Positions 1 through 8,633 of a DNA stretch of 64,000 nt are shown one piece after another. Every line of letters begins with the position of its first letter. Within the stretch, counting starts at the first letter, position 1. Both the position numbers and the translations under genes were made by a program. Under the pieces are notes generated by a model, which did no database searches, had not been told where the DNA came from, and saw nothing but the letters and a program-made list of their open reading frames with translations. Where the stretch lies: positions 6,882,001 to 6,946,000 of the forward strand of contig NZ_CP033073.1 in the NCBI RefSeq assembly GCF_003675325.1, in the 5' to 3' direction. The DNA is from Streptomyces dangxiongensis. Lineage in GTDB: Bacteria; Actinomycetota; Actinomycetes; Streptomycetales; Streptomycetaceae.

Positions 1-1
1 G

Positions 2-64
2 GACCGGGTACAGGCCGCGGTCGCCGCGTACGACCACCGGATCGTACGACCACGCGACCTCTGA
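2..64 (+). CDS. C-terminal end of a gene entering from the left
   Basis: A reading frame open from the window edge ends at a TGA at 62-64 and leaves about 20 residues (ending in RPRDL). Codon use has GC-rich third positions, as in the neighbours. Too little is present to recognise a family. It is followed by about 130 bases before the next gene, which reads in the same direction. Confidence 0.45.
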   Translation, partial: DRVQAAVAAYDHRIVRPRDL

Positions 65-196
65 CACCCGGCACCGCACAGGTCCGCCCGGCTCATCCTT
101 CAGGATGAGTGTCCGGCCCGCTCATCCCTTGTACCCAGGGGAGTTCCACCCGCTGGACGGATCACGCCCGGTCGTGATCACCGTAGCGTCGCCGTC

Positions 197-841
197 ATGA
201 CGCAGCCTCTGTACTGCCGGATGTACCTCACGGCCTACGACACCTCCGCCGACGACCTCTACGACCGCACCCGAACCGGATTCCTGCTCCGGGCCGCCGT
301 CCTGGCCGAGCTGGCGATCCGGGGGAACCTCGTCGACTCCGACGGCGATGCGCTGGTCGCGTCGCCGGGGCCGGCCGGAGACCCGGTCCTCGACCTGACG
401 CTCGACCGCGTCGCGAGCGACCGGCGCGACTGGATCTCCTGGATCAGGCACGACCGCAAGGAGACGCTGCACGCGGTAGAGGACCGGCTCGTCGCCCAGG
501 GCGTGCTGACCGTCGAGGAGAAGAGGTCCCTCGGCCGGTCCCGGCGCGCGGTCACGGTCACGGACATCTCGGCCGTCACCGCGCTCCGGGCCACGGTGAC
601 CGGGCTGCTGCACGGCACCGGGGCCACCGCGCGGATCGCGCCCGCCGACGCCGCGCTGGTGGCCCTGGCCGCGGCCGGCGGCATCCGGTCCGTCGTCTCC
701 CGCTCGGACGCCCGCGTCCGCAAGGACCGCATCGAGGAGCTGACGGGACGCCTCGGTGCCGTGGCCCCCGGTCTCGGCAAGGCGGTCGGCGGCCTCGGTA
801 TGACGCTGGTGGCCGCGCGGGGCGGGATGGGCGGAGGCTGA
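197..841 (+). CDS. GPP34 (GOLPH3/VPS74-like) family protein
   Basis: The 214-residue protein matches the bacterial GPP34 pattern. An N-terminal stretch with LYDRTRTGFLLRAAVLAEL is followed by a segment defining the protein's 'property' (RGNLVDSDGDAL), a helical region with LVAQGVLTVEE, and a C-terminal part with DAALVALAAAGG and RIEELTGRL. Eukaryotic relatives bind phosphatidylinositol-4-phosphate and sort Golgi proteins. Streptomycetes carry many copies whose role is unknown. The annotated ATG at 197 gives the usual length; an internal ATG at 221 is also possible, and neither has a strong ribosome binding site. The stop lies one base before the start of the next gene, so the two are probably co-transcribed. 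Confidence 0.85.
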   Translation: MTQPLYCRMYLTAYDTSADDLYDRTRTGFLLRAAVLAELAIRGNLVDSDGDALVASPGPAGDPVLDLTLDRVASDRRDWISWIRHDRKETLHAVEDRLVAQGVLTVEEKRSLGRSRRAVTVTDISAVTALRATVTGLLHGTGATARIAPADAALVALAAAGGIRSVVSRSDARVRKDRIEELTGRLGAVAPGLGKAVGGLGMTLVAARGGMGGG

Positions 842-842
842 C

Positions 843-2378
843 ATGCGCTCTCTGGCGGTGGTCCTCACGAGCGCGCTGGCCGTGTTCGCCCCCCTGCCCG
901 TGACGGCGGCACCGACCGCGCCGGCGGTGGTGCACACCCGGGACGGCGCCGTACGCGGCAGCGTCCGCGACGGCTACCGGACCTTCGAAGGCATCCCGTA
1001 CGCGGCGCCGCCGGTGGGCGCGCTGCGCTGGACCGCGCCCCGGCCGCCGTCGCCCTGGACGGGAGTACGGGACGCACGGCACCCGGCGCCCGCGTGCGCC
1101 CAGCCCGACGGCGAGGTCCGCGGCGGCAGCACGGCCGAGGACTGTCTGTACCTCGACGTGACCGTACCGGACACCGCCACCGTCGCCCGTCCCCAGCCGG
1201 TCGTCGTGTGGCTGCACGGCGGCGGCTTCACCACCGGGGCCGGCAGCTCCTACGACGCCCACCGGATGGCCGTACGCGGCCACGTCGTGGTCGTCACCGT
1301 CGACTACCGCCTCGGAGCACTGGGGTTCCTCGCCCGGCCGGGCCTCGCCGGTTCCGGCACGTTCGGCCTCGCCGACCAGCAGGCGGCGCTCCGCTACGTC
1401 CGGGCCGGGATCGCGGCCTTCGGCGGCGATCCCGGCAACGTCACCCTGGCGGGCCAGTCCGCAGGGGCCTACAGCGTCTGCGCCCAGCTCGCCTCTCCGT
1501 CGGCGGCGGGGCTCTTCCACCGGGCGGTCATCGAGAGCGGACCGTGTTCCGGGCGGCCCGAGCAGCCCTTCGCGCCCTCCGCGTACCCGCGCGCCACGGC
1601 CGAGGAAGCCGGTGCCGAACTCACCGCGGACGTGGGCTGCGCCGAGGTGGCGCATCCGCTCGCCTGCCTGCGCGAGGTGTCGCCCTCGCAGTTGCTCGCG
1701 CACCAGGGGATCGACCAGCACCCCGCCCATGGCACGCCCTTGCTGCCGCGTGATCCCGCCGCCGCGCTCGCCACGGGGGACATGCGGCGGATGCCGGTCC
1801 TGCTCGGCAGCAACCACGACGAGGGGAACATCTGGGCCGCGGGCATCATGCGGGCGGGCACCGTCATCACTCCTACGACCTGGCCGGACGTCGTCGGCAG
1901 CTACCTCCCCGACCCGGCACGCACCCCGGAGGTCGTCCACGCCTACCCCGTCACGGCCGACAGCGCGGGTCCGGTGTTCGGCGCCGTCATCGGCGACTCG
2001 AACTACGCCTGCCCGACCGCGAGCACGGCCCGGCGCCTCGCCGGCCGGATGCCCGTGTGGCGCTACGAGTTCTCCGATCCGGACGCGCCGCGCCCCACGA
2101 CGACCGAGCCGCCGTTCCCGCTCGCCGCCACCCACACCACCGAACTCCCGTACCTGTTCGACCTGGGCGGCAGACCCCGCGCCCTGACGGAACCCCAAAG
2201 ACGTCTGTCCGACACGATGACCGGCTACTGGACGCGCTTCGCCCGCTCGGGCGACCCCAACGGCGACGGTGCGCCCCGCTGGCCACGGACCGGCGTACAG
2301 ACCCTGCTGCCGGACCACACCGGCCCGACCCGGCCGGACACGGGCCACCACTGCGACATCTGGTCCGAACGGCCCTGA
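843..2378 (+). CDS. Secreted carboxylesterase, type B (COesterase family)
   Basis: The 511-residue protein is a serine hydrolase of the type B carboxylesterase family, which hydrolyses carboxylic esters. A signal peptide covers about residues 1-22, ending near AAPTAPA. Family marks in order are FEGIPYAAPPVG, the AEDCLYLDV segment, the oxyanion loop HGGG near residue 125, the nucleophile elbow GQSAGA (Ser near 206), an acidic residue in NHDEGN, and a histidine-containing stretch THTTELPYLF. A disulfide probably pairs the Cys in EDCLYL with an upstream Cys, as in the family. The start is one base past the GPP34 stop, which suggests translational coupling. The substrate cannot be read from the sequence. 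Confidence 0.93.
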   Translation: MRSLAVVLTSALAVFAPLPVTAAPTAPAVVHTRDGAVRGSVRDGYRTFEGIPYAAPPVGALRWTAPRPPSPWTGVRDARHPAPACAQPDGEVRGGSTAEDCLYLDVTVPDTATVARPQPVVVWLHGGGFTTGAGSSYDAHRMAVRGHVVVVTVDYRLGALGFLARPGLAGSGTFGLADQQAALRYVRAGIAAFGGDPGNVTLAGQSAGAYSVCAQLASPSAAGLFHRAVIESGPCSGRPEQPFAPSAYPRATAEEAGAELTADVGCAEVAHPLACLREVSPSQLLAHQGIDQHPAHGTPLLPRDPAAALATGDMRRMPVLLGSNHDEGNIWAAGIMRAGTVITPTTWPDVVGSYLPDPARTPEVVHAYPVTADSAGPVFGAVIGDSNYACPTASTARRLAGRMPVWRYEFSDPDAPRPTTTEPPFPLAATHTTELPYLFDLGGRPRALTEPQRRLSDTMTGYWTRFARSGDPNGDGAPRWPRTGVQTLLPDHTGPTRPDTGHHCDIWSERP

Positions 2379-2518
2379 CGGCACCGAGGAACGCCACCCC
2401 ACGCCGCCGCGCGGGGCTCCGCCGTCGGCGTCAGGACCCGAACGGTGGGTCCGTGCGCCATGCGATCCGTGGTGCAGCCCCGTCGTAGGCGTGATCCGCA
2501 CCGGTAGGGCCGGGGAGG

Positions 2519-3256
2519 TCAGCTCTGGGCCGTGGGCCGTACGACGATCTCGCTGACGTCGACCTCGGCGGGTTGCTCGATCGCGAAGGCGATGGCCCGG
2601 GCGATCGCGTCGGGCCGGATCGCGATGTGGTCCCGCATCCTTGTGATCTCGGCTCTGACCTGGCTGTTGGTCGACGCCTCGGCGAAATCGGTCACCGTCG
2701 GCCCGGGGGAGACGGTGGTCACCCGCAGCGAGCGGCCGGCTTCCTGGCGCAGCCCCTCGCAGATCGCCCGGACCGCGAACTTGGTGCCGGCGTAGACCGC
2801 CATCGCCGGCACGATGCGAAACGCGGCCGTGGAGGCGATGGTGATGAACTGCCCGGCGCCCTGTGCCCGGAAGACCGGCAGCGCCGCGCCGATCGCGTGC
2901 AGCAGACCCTTCACGTTGACGTCGACCATGTGATCCCACTCTTCGACGCGCAGATCGTCGAGCGGCGAGATCGTGCCGACTCCCGCGTTGCTGACGAGCA
3001 CGTCCAGCCGGCCGAACCGCTCACCGGCCAGCGCGACCAGAGCGTGCAGGTCGTCCCGCCGGGTCACGTCGGTACGGATCTGTACGGCTGTGCCACCCGC
3101 CCTCTCGATCCGGGTCACCAGTTCCGCCAGCCGCTCGGACCGGCGCGCGCCCAGGACGAGCCGCGCGCCGCGTTCGGCGAGCAGCAACGCGGTCGCCTCA
3201 CCGATGCCGCTGCCGGCTCCCGTGACAGCCACCACTTTGCCCTTGATCCCGGACAT
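2519..3256 (-). CDS. Short-chain dehydrogenase/reductase (classical SDR)
   Basis: The 245-residue protein is a cytoplasmic NAD(P)-dependent oxidoreductase. It shows the Rossmann motif TGAGSGIG near residues 12-19, the NAG motif in VSNAGVG, the catalytic Ser in IASTAAF and the YAGTK catalytic pair. The start was placed at 3256 because an AAAGAGG ribosome binding site lies about 8 bases upstream; a longer frame to 3343 has no such support. It is transcribed divergently from an MmyB-type regulator, and its 3' end faces the esterase. The arrangement suggests that the regulator controls this gene. The substrate is unknown. Confidence 0.9.
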   Translation of the reverse strand: MSGIKGKVVAVTGAGSGIGEATALLLAERGARLVLGARRSERLAELVTRIERAGGTAVQIRTDVTRRDDLHALVALAGERFGRLDVLVSNAGVGTISPLDDLRVEEWDHMVDVNVKGLLHAIGAALPVFRAQGAGQFITIASTAAFRIVPAMAVYAGTKFAVRAICEGLRQEAGRSLRVTTVSPGPTVTDFAEASTNSQVRAEITRMRDHIAIRPDAIARAIAFAIEQPAEVDVSEIVVRPTAQS

Positions 3257-3429
3257 GAAGTCGTCCTCTTTCCTCCTCGGCACCGGGCCTGGGGTAGGGG
3301 GCGGCAGCGGCTCCGAGTGGAGCGTGCGCAAGTCGCCGCGCACTGGACGGCCGGGTGCCGGTGCGACCCTGAGAGGCCGTCGGCGGCGCCGTGGCCTTGT
3401 GCTCGCTCGCCAGTCTTCAGGAGCCGTAG

Positions 3430-3464
3430 CCTGGTATCCAGACCGTACTTATCCTGGAACCAGG
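3430..3464. promoter_or_regulatory. Paired CTGG...CCAG inverted motifs, candidate operator
   Basis: CCTGGTATCCAG (3430-3441) and CCTGGAACCAGG (3453-3464) form a near-palindromic pair directly upstream of the regulator start. Each half is itself a small palindrome, and the TACTTAT between them resembles a -10 box. The position in the gap between the SDR and the HTH regulator fits an operator for that regulator; no binding data are visible. Confidence 0.45.
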
Positions 3465-3477
3465 GGTGCTATCCGAC

Positions 3478-4293
3478 ATGCCCACGCAGCCGGGCCGAAG
3501 CGACCGACACCGTCAGCTCGGTGCGTTTCTGCGCAGCCGGAGAGAGCGCCTGACCCCGGACGAGGTGGGCCTGCCCCGGACCGGCCGCCGCCGGACCCCG
3601 GGGCTTCGCCGGGAGGAGCTGGCGCTGCTGGCCGGAATCAGCGCCACCTGGTACACGTACCTGGAGCAGGGGCGGGAGATCCGCGCCTCCGAACAGGTGC
3701 TGAACGCACTCGCCACGGCGCTGCGGCTCGACCGTCACGAGCGTGACCATCTCCTCCGGCTCGCCGGTCACGCGCCTGCGGCCGAAGCCGGGGAACGCGA
3801 GCCACTGACGGCCGGGGCCGGAGCCGTCCCCCTGTTGCTCCAGCCGCACCCGGCCTACATCATCGACGGCACCTACGACGTCCTCGGCCACAACCAGGCG
3901 GCCCGCGAACTGTTCCCGAAGCTCATCACCGGGGCGGACCGGCCGGCCAACTTCGTCCGCTGGGTGTTCCTCGAACCGGTGGCCCGGGAGGTGCTGCTCG
4001 ACTGGGAACCCGAGGCCCGCGGCCTGCTCGCCCGGCTACGGACGCTGGCCGCACGCCACACCGGCGACGCGCGGTACACCCGGCTGATCGAGGAGCTGAA
4101 CGAGGGCAGCCCGGAGGTGCGGGACTGGTGGCCCCGGTACGAGGTGCAGGCCCGGCACAGCGGTCGGAAACGGCTGCGGCATCCGCGGCGGGGAGCGATC
4201 GACTACGTGTACACCGCGTTCCACCTGGCCGAGCAGCCGGAACGGACGCTGGTGGTCTATTTCGACAGCGGCGGACTGCCCGACGGGGCGTAG
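3478..4293 (+). CDS. Helix-turn-helix regulator with MmyB-like ligand-binding domain
   Basis: The 271-residue protein is a DNA-binding regulator. An Xre-type HTH covers about residues 5-75, with ALLAGISATWYTYLEQGR as the recognition region. The family's RTPGLRREELALLAG signature precedes an MmyB-like domain from about 95 to the end, which in relatives binds a fatty-acid-like ligand. An in-frame GTG at 3466 would add four residues; the ATG at 3478 is preferred. It is divergent from the SDR gene with a paired inverted motif between them, so autoregulation and control of the SDR are likely. A hairpin just past the stop separates it from the convergent MFS gene. Confidence 0.88.
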   Translation: MPTQPGRSDRHRQLGAFLRSRRERLTPDEVGLPRTGRRRTPGLRREELALLAGISATWYTYLEQGREIRASEQVLNALATALRLDRHERDHLLRLAGHAPAAEAGEREPLTAGAGAVPLLLQPHPAYIIDGTYDVLGHNQAARELFPKLITGADRPANFVRWVFLEPVAREVLLDWEPEARGLLARLRTLAARHTGDARYTRLIEELNEGSPEVRDWWPRYEVQARHSGRKRLRHPRRGAIDYVYTAFHLAEQPERTLVVYFDSGGLPDGA

Positions 4294-4344
4294 CCGTGAC
4301 CGGCCCGGTCGATCCCGACCCCACGTCCGCGCCTGCTGACCGAC

Positions 4345-4369
4345 GCCCGCCTCGGCTCGGCCGGCGGGC
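4345..4369. terminator. Bidirectional hairpin between convergent genes
   Basis: GCCCGCC (4345-4351) and GGCGGGC (4363-4369) are perfect 7-base inverted arms separated by 11 bases. They sit between the stops of the MmyB-type regulator (4293) and the MFS gene (4384), which converge. There is no T-run, as is common in streptomycete terminators. Confidence 0.55.
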
Positions 4370-4383
4370 AGGAGCCCGACCTC

Positions 4384-5721
4384 TCAGGGGTGCGCGCGCC
4401 GAGCACGTGCCGGGGCGTGCGCCGGTGCCGGCTCCGGTTCGGCGGGAGGCGCTGCCGTGCGGCGGGGGAGCAGCAGCGGGGTCGCCAGCAGGAGCACGCC
4501 GGCCAGGCCGATGGCCGTACGCGGACCGAGCAGGCCGCCCAGCACACCCCAGACGGCCGTCAGCAGCGCGGTCGAGGCCTTGGTCGTCACCGCCCAGGCG
4601 GACAGTGTGCGGGCGGCCCGGTCGGTCGGGGTGCGTTCGAGGCGGTAGGTGGCGTACACGGGGTTGAAGACCCCGCAGCAGAAGATGAGCCCGAGTTCGA
4701 CGCCCATCACCAGCAGCAGCCCGCCGGTGCCCGGCCCCAGGAAGGCCAGGCCTACGGGCCAGAGCGCGCGCAGGGCCCCGACCAGGACCAGGATCCGGTG
4801 CTGCCCGAACCGGGTGACGAGCGGCCGGGCCAGCCGAGAACCGAGCAGTCCGCCGACCGAGGGCGCGGCGAAGGCGAGACCGTACTGCCACGGCGCGAAA
4901 CCGAGCCGGCCGATCATCAGGACGGCCAGCAACGGCTGGGTGGCCATCAACAGGCCATTGAACAGCGCGGTGTTGAAGAACAGCGGACGCAGCGTCGCGT
5001 CGGTGAGGATGTACCGCCAGCCGTCGAGCAGGTCTCCGGCCCGCATGCGCGCGGCCTCCCGGCGCTCGGGCGGCGGCTCCTCCCCGCCCGTCGCGCGGAT
5101 GCCCAGGGCCGAGAGCAGGTAGCTGACCGCGTCGGCCACCACCGTCGCCAGCGGACCGAGGAGCCCGATCGCCGCGCCGCCCAGTGGTGGTCCGATGATC
5201 GTGGTCGTCCAGGCCGTGGATTCGAAGCGGACGTTGGCGACGAGCAGGTCCTCGGCCGGCAGCAGCGTCTTCAGGTACGCGCCGGAGGCGGCGCGGAAGG
5301 TGATGTCGGCCGCCGCGACGACGACCGAGACCAGCAGGAGCTGAAGGAAGGTGAGCACACCGAGCGCGTACGCGGCGGGGATGGTGAGCAGCGCCACGAA
5401 CCGCGACAGGTCCATCGTGATCAGCACCGGCCGCTTGCGGCGGAACTCCACCCACGGGCCGAGCGGCACCGCCACGGCAGCGCCCACCGCGGCTGCCACG
5501 GAGGAGAGCGCGGCGACCTCGGCCGGTCCGGCGTGCAGCACCCGGATGGCGATCAGCGGGAACGCGCCGAAGGCGAGCCACGTGCCGAGCGCGCTGGTTC
5601 CGTACGCCCCCCAGAGCCATCCGAACCGTCGCCCCAGCCGATGTCCCGTCCGGTACCCGCTTCTCACGCTCGGCGCCCCTAGCCACTCGTCGCACAACCG
5701 TTTCGTGATCGGAAGCATCAA
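4384..5721 (-). CDS. MFS transporter (drug/siderophore exporter-like)
   Basis: The 445-residue protein is a major facilitator with about 12 membrane segments, of the MFS_3 / EntS-like exporter type. The loop after TM2 carries the family arginine-rich motif (EFRRKRPVL), and a second cytoplasmic stretch (TGGEEPPPERREAARM) marks the mid-loop. The N-terminus begins MMLPITKR, so starts at 5721 and 5718 are equivalent. The C-terminus is Pro/Ala-rich. It is divergent from a LysR-type gene with a perfect inverted repeat between them, so LysR control of this exporter is likely. The substrate is not visible. Confidence 0.88.
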   Translation of the reverse strand: MMLPITKRLCDEWLGAPSVRSGYRTGHRLGRRFGWLWGAYGTSALGTWLAFGAFPLIAIRVLHAGPAEVAALSSVAAAVGAAVAVPLGPWVEFRRKRPVLITMDLSRFVALLTIPAAYALGVLTFLQLLLVSVVVAAADITFRAASGAYLKTLLPAEDLLVANVRFESTAWTTTIIGPPLGGAAIGLLGPLATVVADAVSYLLSALGIRATGGEEPPPERREAARMRAGDLLDGWRYILTDATLRPLFFNTALFNGLLMATQPLLAVLMIGRLGFAPWQYGLAFAAPSVGGLLGSRLARPLVTRFGQHRILVLVGALRALWPVGLAFLGPGTGGLLLVMGVELGLIFCCGVFNPVYATYRLERTPTDRAARTLSAWAVTTKASTALLTAVWGVLGGLLGPRTAIGLAGVLLLATPLLLPRRTAAPPAEPEPAPAHAPARARRAHP

Positions 5722-5747
5722 AGCGACCGCCGTGGCCTGCGATCAAA

Positions 5748-5783
5748 CAACCACACAGCCGTCGGTCACAACCAGTGGTTGTG
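5748..5783. promoter_or_regulatory. LysR-type operator candidate between MFS and LysR genes
   Basis: CACAACCA (5767-5774) and TGGTTGTG (5776-5783) form a perfect 8-base inverted repeat around one central G. A third partial copy, CAACCACA, lies upstream at 5748-5755. The repeat ends 16 bases before the LysR ATG. A dyad plus an extra half-site in a divergent gap is the usual layout for LysR regulators, which repress themselves and activate the neighbour. Confidence 0.65.
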
Positions 5784-5799
5784 GCCCTAGGGTGTCGGT

Positions 5800-6735
5800 A
5801 TGGACCTCGACACCGTCCGGACCTTCGTCGCCGCCGCCGACGCGGGACAGTTCCAGGAGGCCGCCGTCGAGCTGGCGGTCACCCAGCAGGCCGTCTCCAA
5901 GCGCATCGCCGCGCTGGAACGCGACCTCGGGGTGCGGCTGTTCACCCGCACCCCGCGCGGCGCCGAGCTGACCATCGACGGGCAGGCGTTCCTGCCCCAC
6001 GCGCGCGAGCTGCTGCGCGTCGCCGAACGCGCGGTCGCGTCCGTGCGCACCGGCCACCGCCCGTTGCGCGTCGACGTGATCGCCTCGCGCGTCGCGGCGT
6101 CGGGCCTGATGCGCGGCTTCCACCGCGCGCACCCCGCCATCGACCTCGACGTGATGATGCTGTTCGACATCGAGACGGCCGTCGCCGCCATCCGCTCCGG
6201 TGCGATCGACGCCTCCTTCCGCGCCGTCGCCGTGCCCGGCCGGCCCCTGCCCGAGGACATCGAGTCCGTCCGGGTGCTCGACGAGCCGCTCCAGCTCCTC
6301 ACCGGCCCCGCCCACGCGCTGGCGGACGCCCGGTCGGTCACCGTCGCCCAGCTCGTCGGCCACCGCATCTGGATGCCCGGCATCGTCCCCGGCACCGAGT
6401 GGGCGGCCTACTACGACGACCTCGTCGCCGAGTTCGGTCTCACCATCGAGGCCACCGGCCCCAACTTCGGCTCCGACGCGCTCCTCGACACCATCGCCGA
6501 CACCCCCGCCCTCGCCACCTTCATGGGTGAGCAGACCCGCCTCGTCTGGCCCGCGGGCCACGGCCTGCGCCGCATCCCGGTGACCGACCCGACGCCCGTC
6601 TACCCGCACTCGCTCCTCTGGCACCGCGACAACCCCCACCCGGCGCTGGCCACCCTCCGCGCCCACCTCGCCGCCGCGACGCCCGGCCGCGACGCCGCCG
6701 GGACCTGGATGCCGAACTGGGTGATTCCGCGTTGA
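5800..6735 (+). CDS. LysR-family transcriptional regulator
   Basis: The 311-residue protein has an N-terminal winged HTH (residues about 1-60, with AVTQQAVSKRIAALERDLG as the recognition region and the TPRGAELTIDG wing). A type-2 periplasmic-binding-fold effector domain follows from about residue 85. It is divergent from the MFS exporter at 5721 with a 78-base gap containing a perfect dyad. It probably controls the exporter in response to a ligand that cannot be identified here. Confidence 0.93.
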   Translation: MDLDTVRTFVAAADAGQFQEAAVELAVTQQAVSKRIAALERDLGVRLFTRTPRGAELTIDGQAFLPHARELLRVAERAVASVRTGHRPLRVDVIASRVAASGLMRGFHRAHPAIDLDVMMLFDIETAVAAIRSGAIDASFRAVAVPGRPLPEDIESVRVLDEPLQLLTGPAHALADARSVTVAQLVGHRIWMPGIVPGTEWAAYYDDLVAEFGLTIEATGPNFGSDALLDTIADTPALATFMGEQTRLVWPAGHGLRRIPVTDPTPVYPHSLLWHRDNPHPALATLRAHLAAATPGRDAAGTWMPNWVIPR

Positions 6736-6902
6736 CGCCGCCGCGTCGACCGATGCGCCGGAGGGACCACTTCATCGAACCGTCGCCGCCGCCGTCCGGG
6801 CCGAGGCCGTCGGTGACGTGGGTCGGGGGGCGAGCAGTGGCGTAGGGCGCTGCCGGCCGTCCGGAATCAAATGGACGTTCGACTCCGATCCGTCGGAACG
6901 CT

Positions 6903-8030
6903 ATGTCCCTATTGCCCGGATATTCTATGAAAGTGATCGAGTCTGGATGGCCACGTCTCCTCGGCAGCTACGGCCGGGGAAGCTTTGTGCGGCTGTCGCC
7001 GGTCATCCTGACCGTCGTCATCGCCAGCCTGGCATACGCCACACCCCCGCAAATGGCCTTCAGCCGCCTCCTGCCCGCGGCTCCGGCCCTCGCCGCCGCG
7101 ATGTGGCCGGTGCTCCCCACCGTCCTGCTGGGGACGGTCTGCCTTTTCCTGATGATCGGCCTCAGCCTCGTGTTCCCCGGCCTGGGGACGTGGTGGACGG
7201 CCGGGGGGATCATCGCGGTCACCGTGGCGGCCGCGTACGGAAGTCACATCCGGCTCCAGCGGGAGCGGACCCTCTTCCAGGTGCGCCTCGTCGCCGACGC
7301 GGCGCAGCAGGTGGTGCTGAGTCCCCTGCCGCGCCGCTTCGGGAGCGTCGAGATCGAGTCGCTGTATCTCGCGGCCGCGGCGGAGGCCCGTATCGGCGGG
7401 GACTTCTACGAGGTGGTCGACACGCGCTGGGGGGTCAGGCTGCTCATCGGTGATGTGCGGGGCAAGGGCCTGCCGGCCGTGGGGGCAGCCGCGGCGATCG
7501 TCAACGCCTTCCGGGAGGCGGCCCACGACGAGGCTGACATGGTCAGCGTCGCGCGACGGCTGGACGCCGGCAGCACCCGTTACAACGCCTCGTTTCCCCC
7601 CGAGGGGCCGATGGAGCGCTTCGCCACCGCCCTTCTCGTCGAGATCCCGCACGGGGGCAGGCATATCGAGATCCTCAACTGCGGACACCCCCCGCCGCTG
7701 TTCCTGAACCACGGGGAAGTCCGTGCCCTCGAGCCCACCACCCCCTCGCCACTGCTCAATCTCGCTGAGCTGATCGGCGACCACTACACCGTCGACACCT
7801 TCGACTTCGCCCCCGGCGACCTGCTGCTTCTCTATACCGACGGGGTCGCCGAGGCCCGCGCCCACGACGGTGAGTTCTTCCCGCTGACGGCCTGGTTGCG
7901 CCGACAGCCCCCGGCGCCGCCCCAAGAGCTGCTCACGGCTCTCCATCGCGACCTCCTCCGCTACAGCAGGGGACGCCTCGACGACGACATCGCCGCGCTC
8001 GCCGTGCGCCTGTGCGAAACGTCGCGATAA
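6903..8030 (+). CDS. Membrane-anchored SpoIIE-type PP2C serine phosphatase
   Basis: The 375-residue protein has three predicted membrane segments (about residues 27-49, 64-91 and 97-115) and then a cytoplasmic PP2C/SpoIIE phosphatase domain (about 145-372). Metal-binding and core motifs are visible: ARIGGDFYEV, IGDVRGKG, NCGHPPPL, LLLYTDGVAEAR and a final DDDIAALAV. Relatives dephosphorylate anti-anti-sigma factors, so this one probably links a membrane signal to a partner-switching module. No anti-sigma or STAS gene lies next to it, so the partner must be elsewhere. The ATG at 6903 is used; an ATG at 6927 is an equal alternative because neither has a clear ribosome binding site. Confidence 0.92.
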   Translation: MSLLPGYSMKVIESGWPRLLGSYGRGSFVRLSPVILTVVIASLAYATPPQMAFSRLLPAAPALAAAMWPVLPTVLLGTVCLFLMIGLSLVFPGLGTWWTAGGIIAVTVAAAYGSHIRLQRERTLFQVRLVADAAQQVVLSPLPRRFGSVEIESLYLAAAAEARIGGDFYEVVDTRWGVRLLIGDVRGKGLPAVGAAAAIVNAFREAAHDEADMVSVARRLDAGSTRYNASFPPEGPMERFATALLVEIPHGGRHIEILNCGHPPPLFLNHGEVRALEPTTPSPLLNLAELIGDHYTVDTFDFAPGDLLLLYTDGVAEARAHDGEFFPLTAWLRRQPPAPPQELLTALHRDLLRYSRGRLDDDIAALAVRLCETSR

Positions 8031-8054
8031 GCCGCCGCCAGGCTCGGTAGGGAA

Positions 8055-8432
8055 GTGCGTGAAGGCTACATGGGACGGCCGGCCAAGCAGCCGGCGCCCG
8101 CACCCAAGCCCGCGAGCAGGCGCAGCCCGTCCTCGGCGGGGCTGCCGGGGGCCGCGGACGACCTGCTGTTCCCGATCCACCACGGCATCCTCTACTACCC
8201 GGGCATCGAGGTGGTGCCACCGTTCGTGCTGTACGGCGCCGACCGGATGACCGGCGAGGACTTCCCGGACGCCGCCAAGGCTTGGGAGCAGCGCCTGCTC
8301 ACCCGGGAGTCGACCGAGCCGATCGCGTTCCGGCGGCAGAACTTCGGCGACTACGAGATCCCCTCGCTGCACCTGAAGGAGGGACTGGAGCCCGCGGGCC
8401 GTACGGGTTTCGGGCTGCACATATGCGGCTGA
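8055..8432 (+). pseudogene. C-terminal fragment of a flavodoxin-fold NAD(P)H:quinone oxidoreductase
   Basis: From about 8160 the frame reads FPIHHGILYYPGIEVVPPF and then VLYGADRM, typical of the C-terminal third of Flavodoxin_2 family NAD(P)H oxidoreductases. It continues with ALxx-like TTEPIAF equivalents (STEPIAFRRQNFGDY). The N-terminal flavin-binding part is missing. The 35 residues before the homologous part are Pro/Ala/Arg-rich and look like non-homologous sequence, and the phosphatase gene ends only 25 bases upstream. It is best read as a truncated remnant. If translated, it would lack the FMN site. Confidence 0.6.
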
Positions 8433-8633
8433 CCGCCGGAACGACCGCCGCCCGGGGTGACTCGGAAGTGGCGCGCATCCGCTGTCCGGCCCCGTGGACG
8501 CCGATCGGGAGCCCGGCGGACGGAAACAGGGTCTCCGGCACACCGAACCATTCCCGGGCGGTGCGCGTCTCCAGATGTGTAAGCGCGCAGTGACCTCGCG
8601 CGCCGGTTCGTATTCGAGGGGAACCCGAACTTC

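Noticed and set aside
576..2939. A 787-codon minus-strand frame over the GPP34 and esterase genes
   Set aside because: The opposite strand carries two recognised families with correct motifs; this frame is Arg/Gly-rich shadow sequence.
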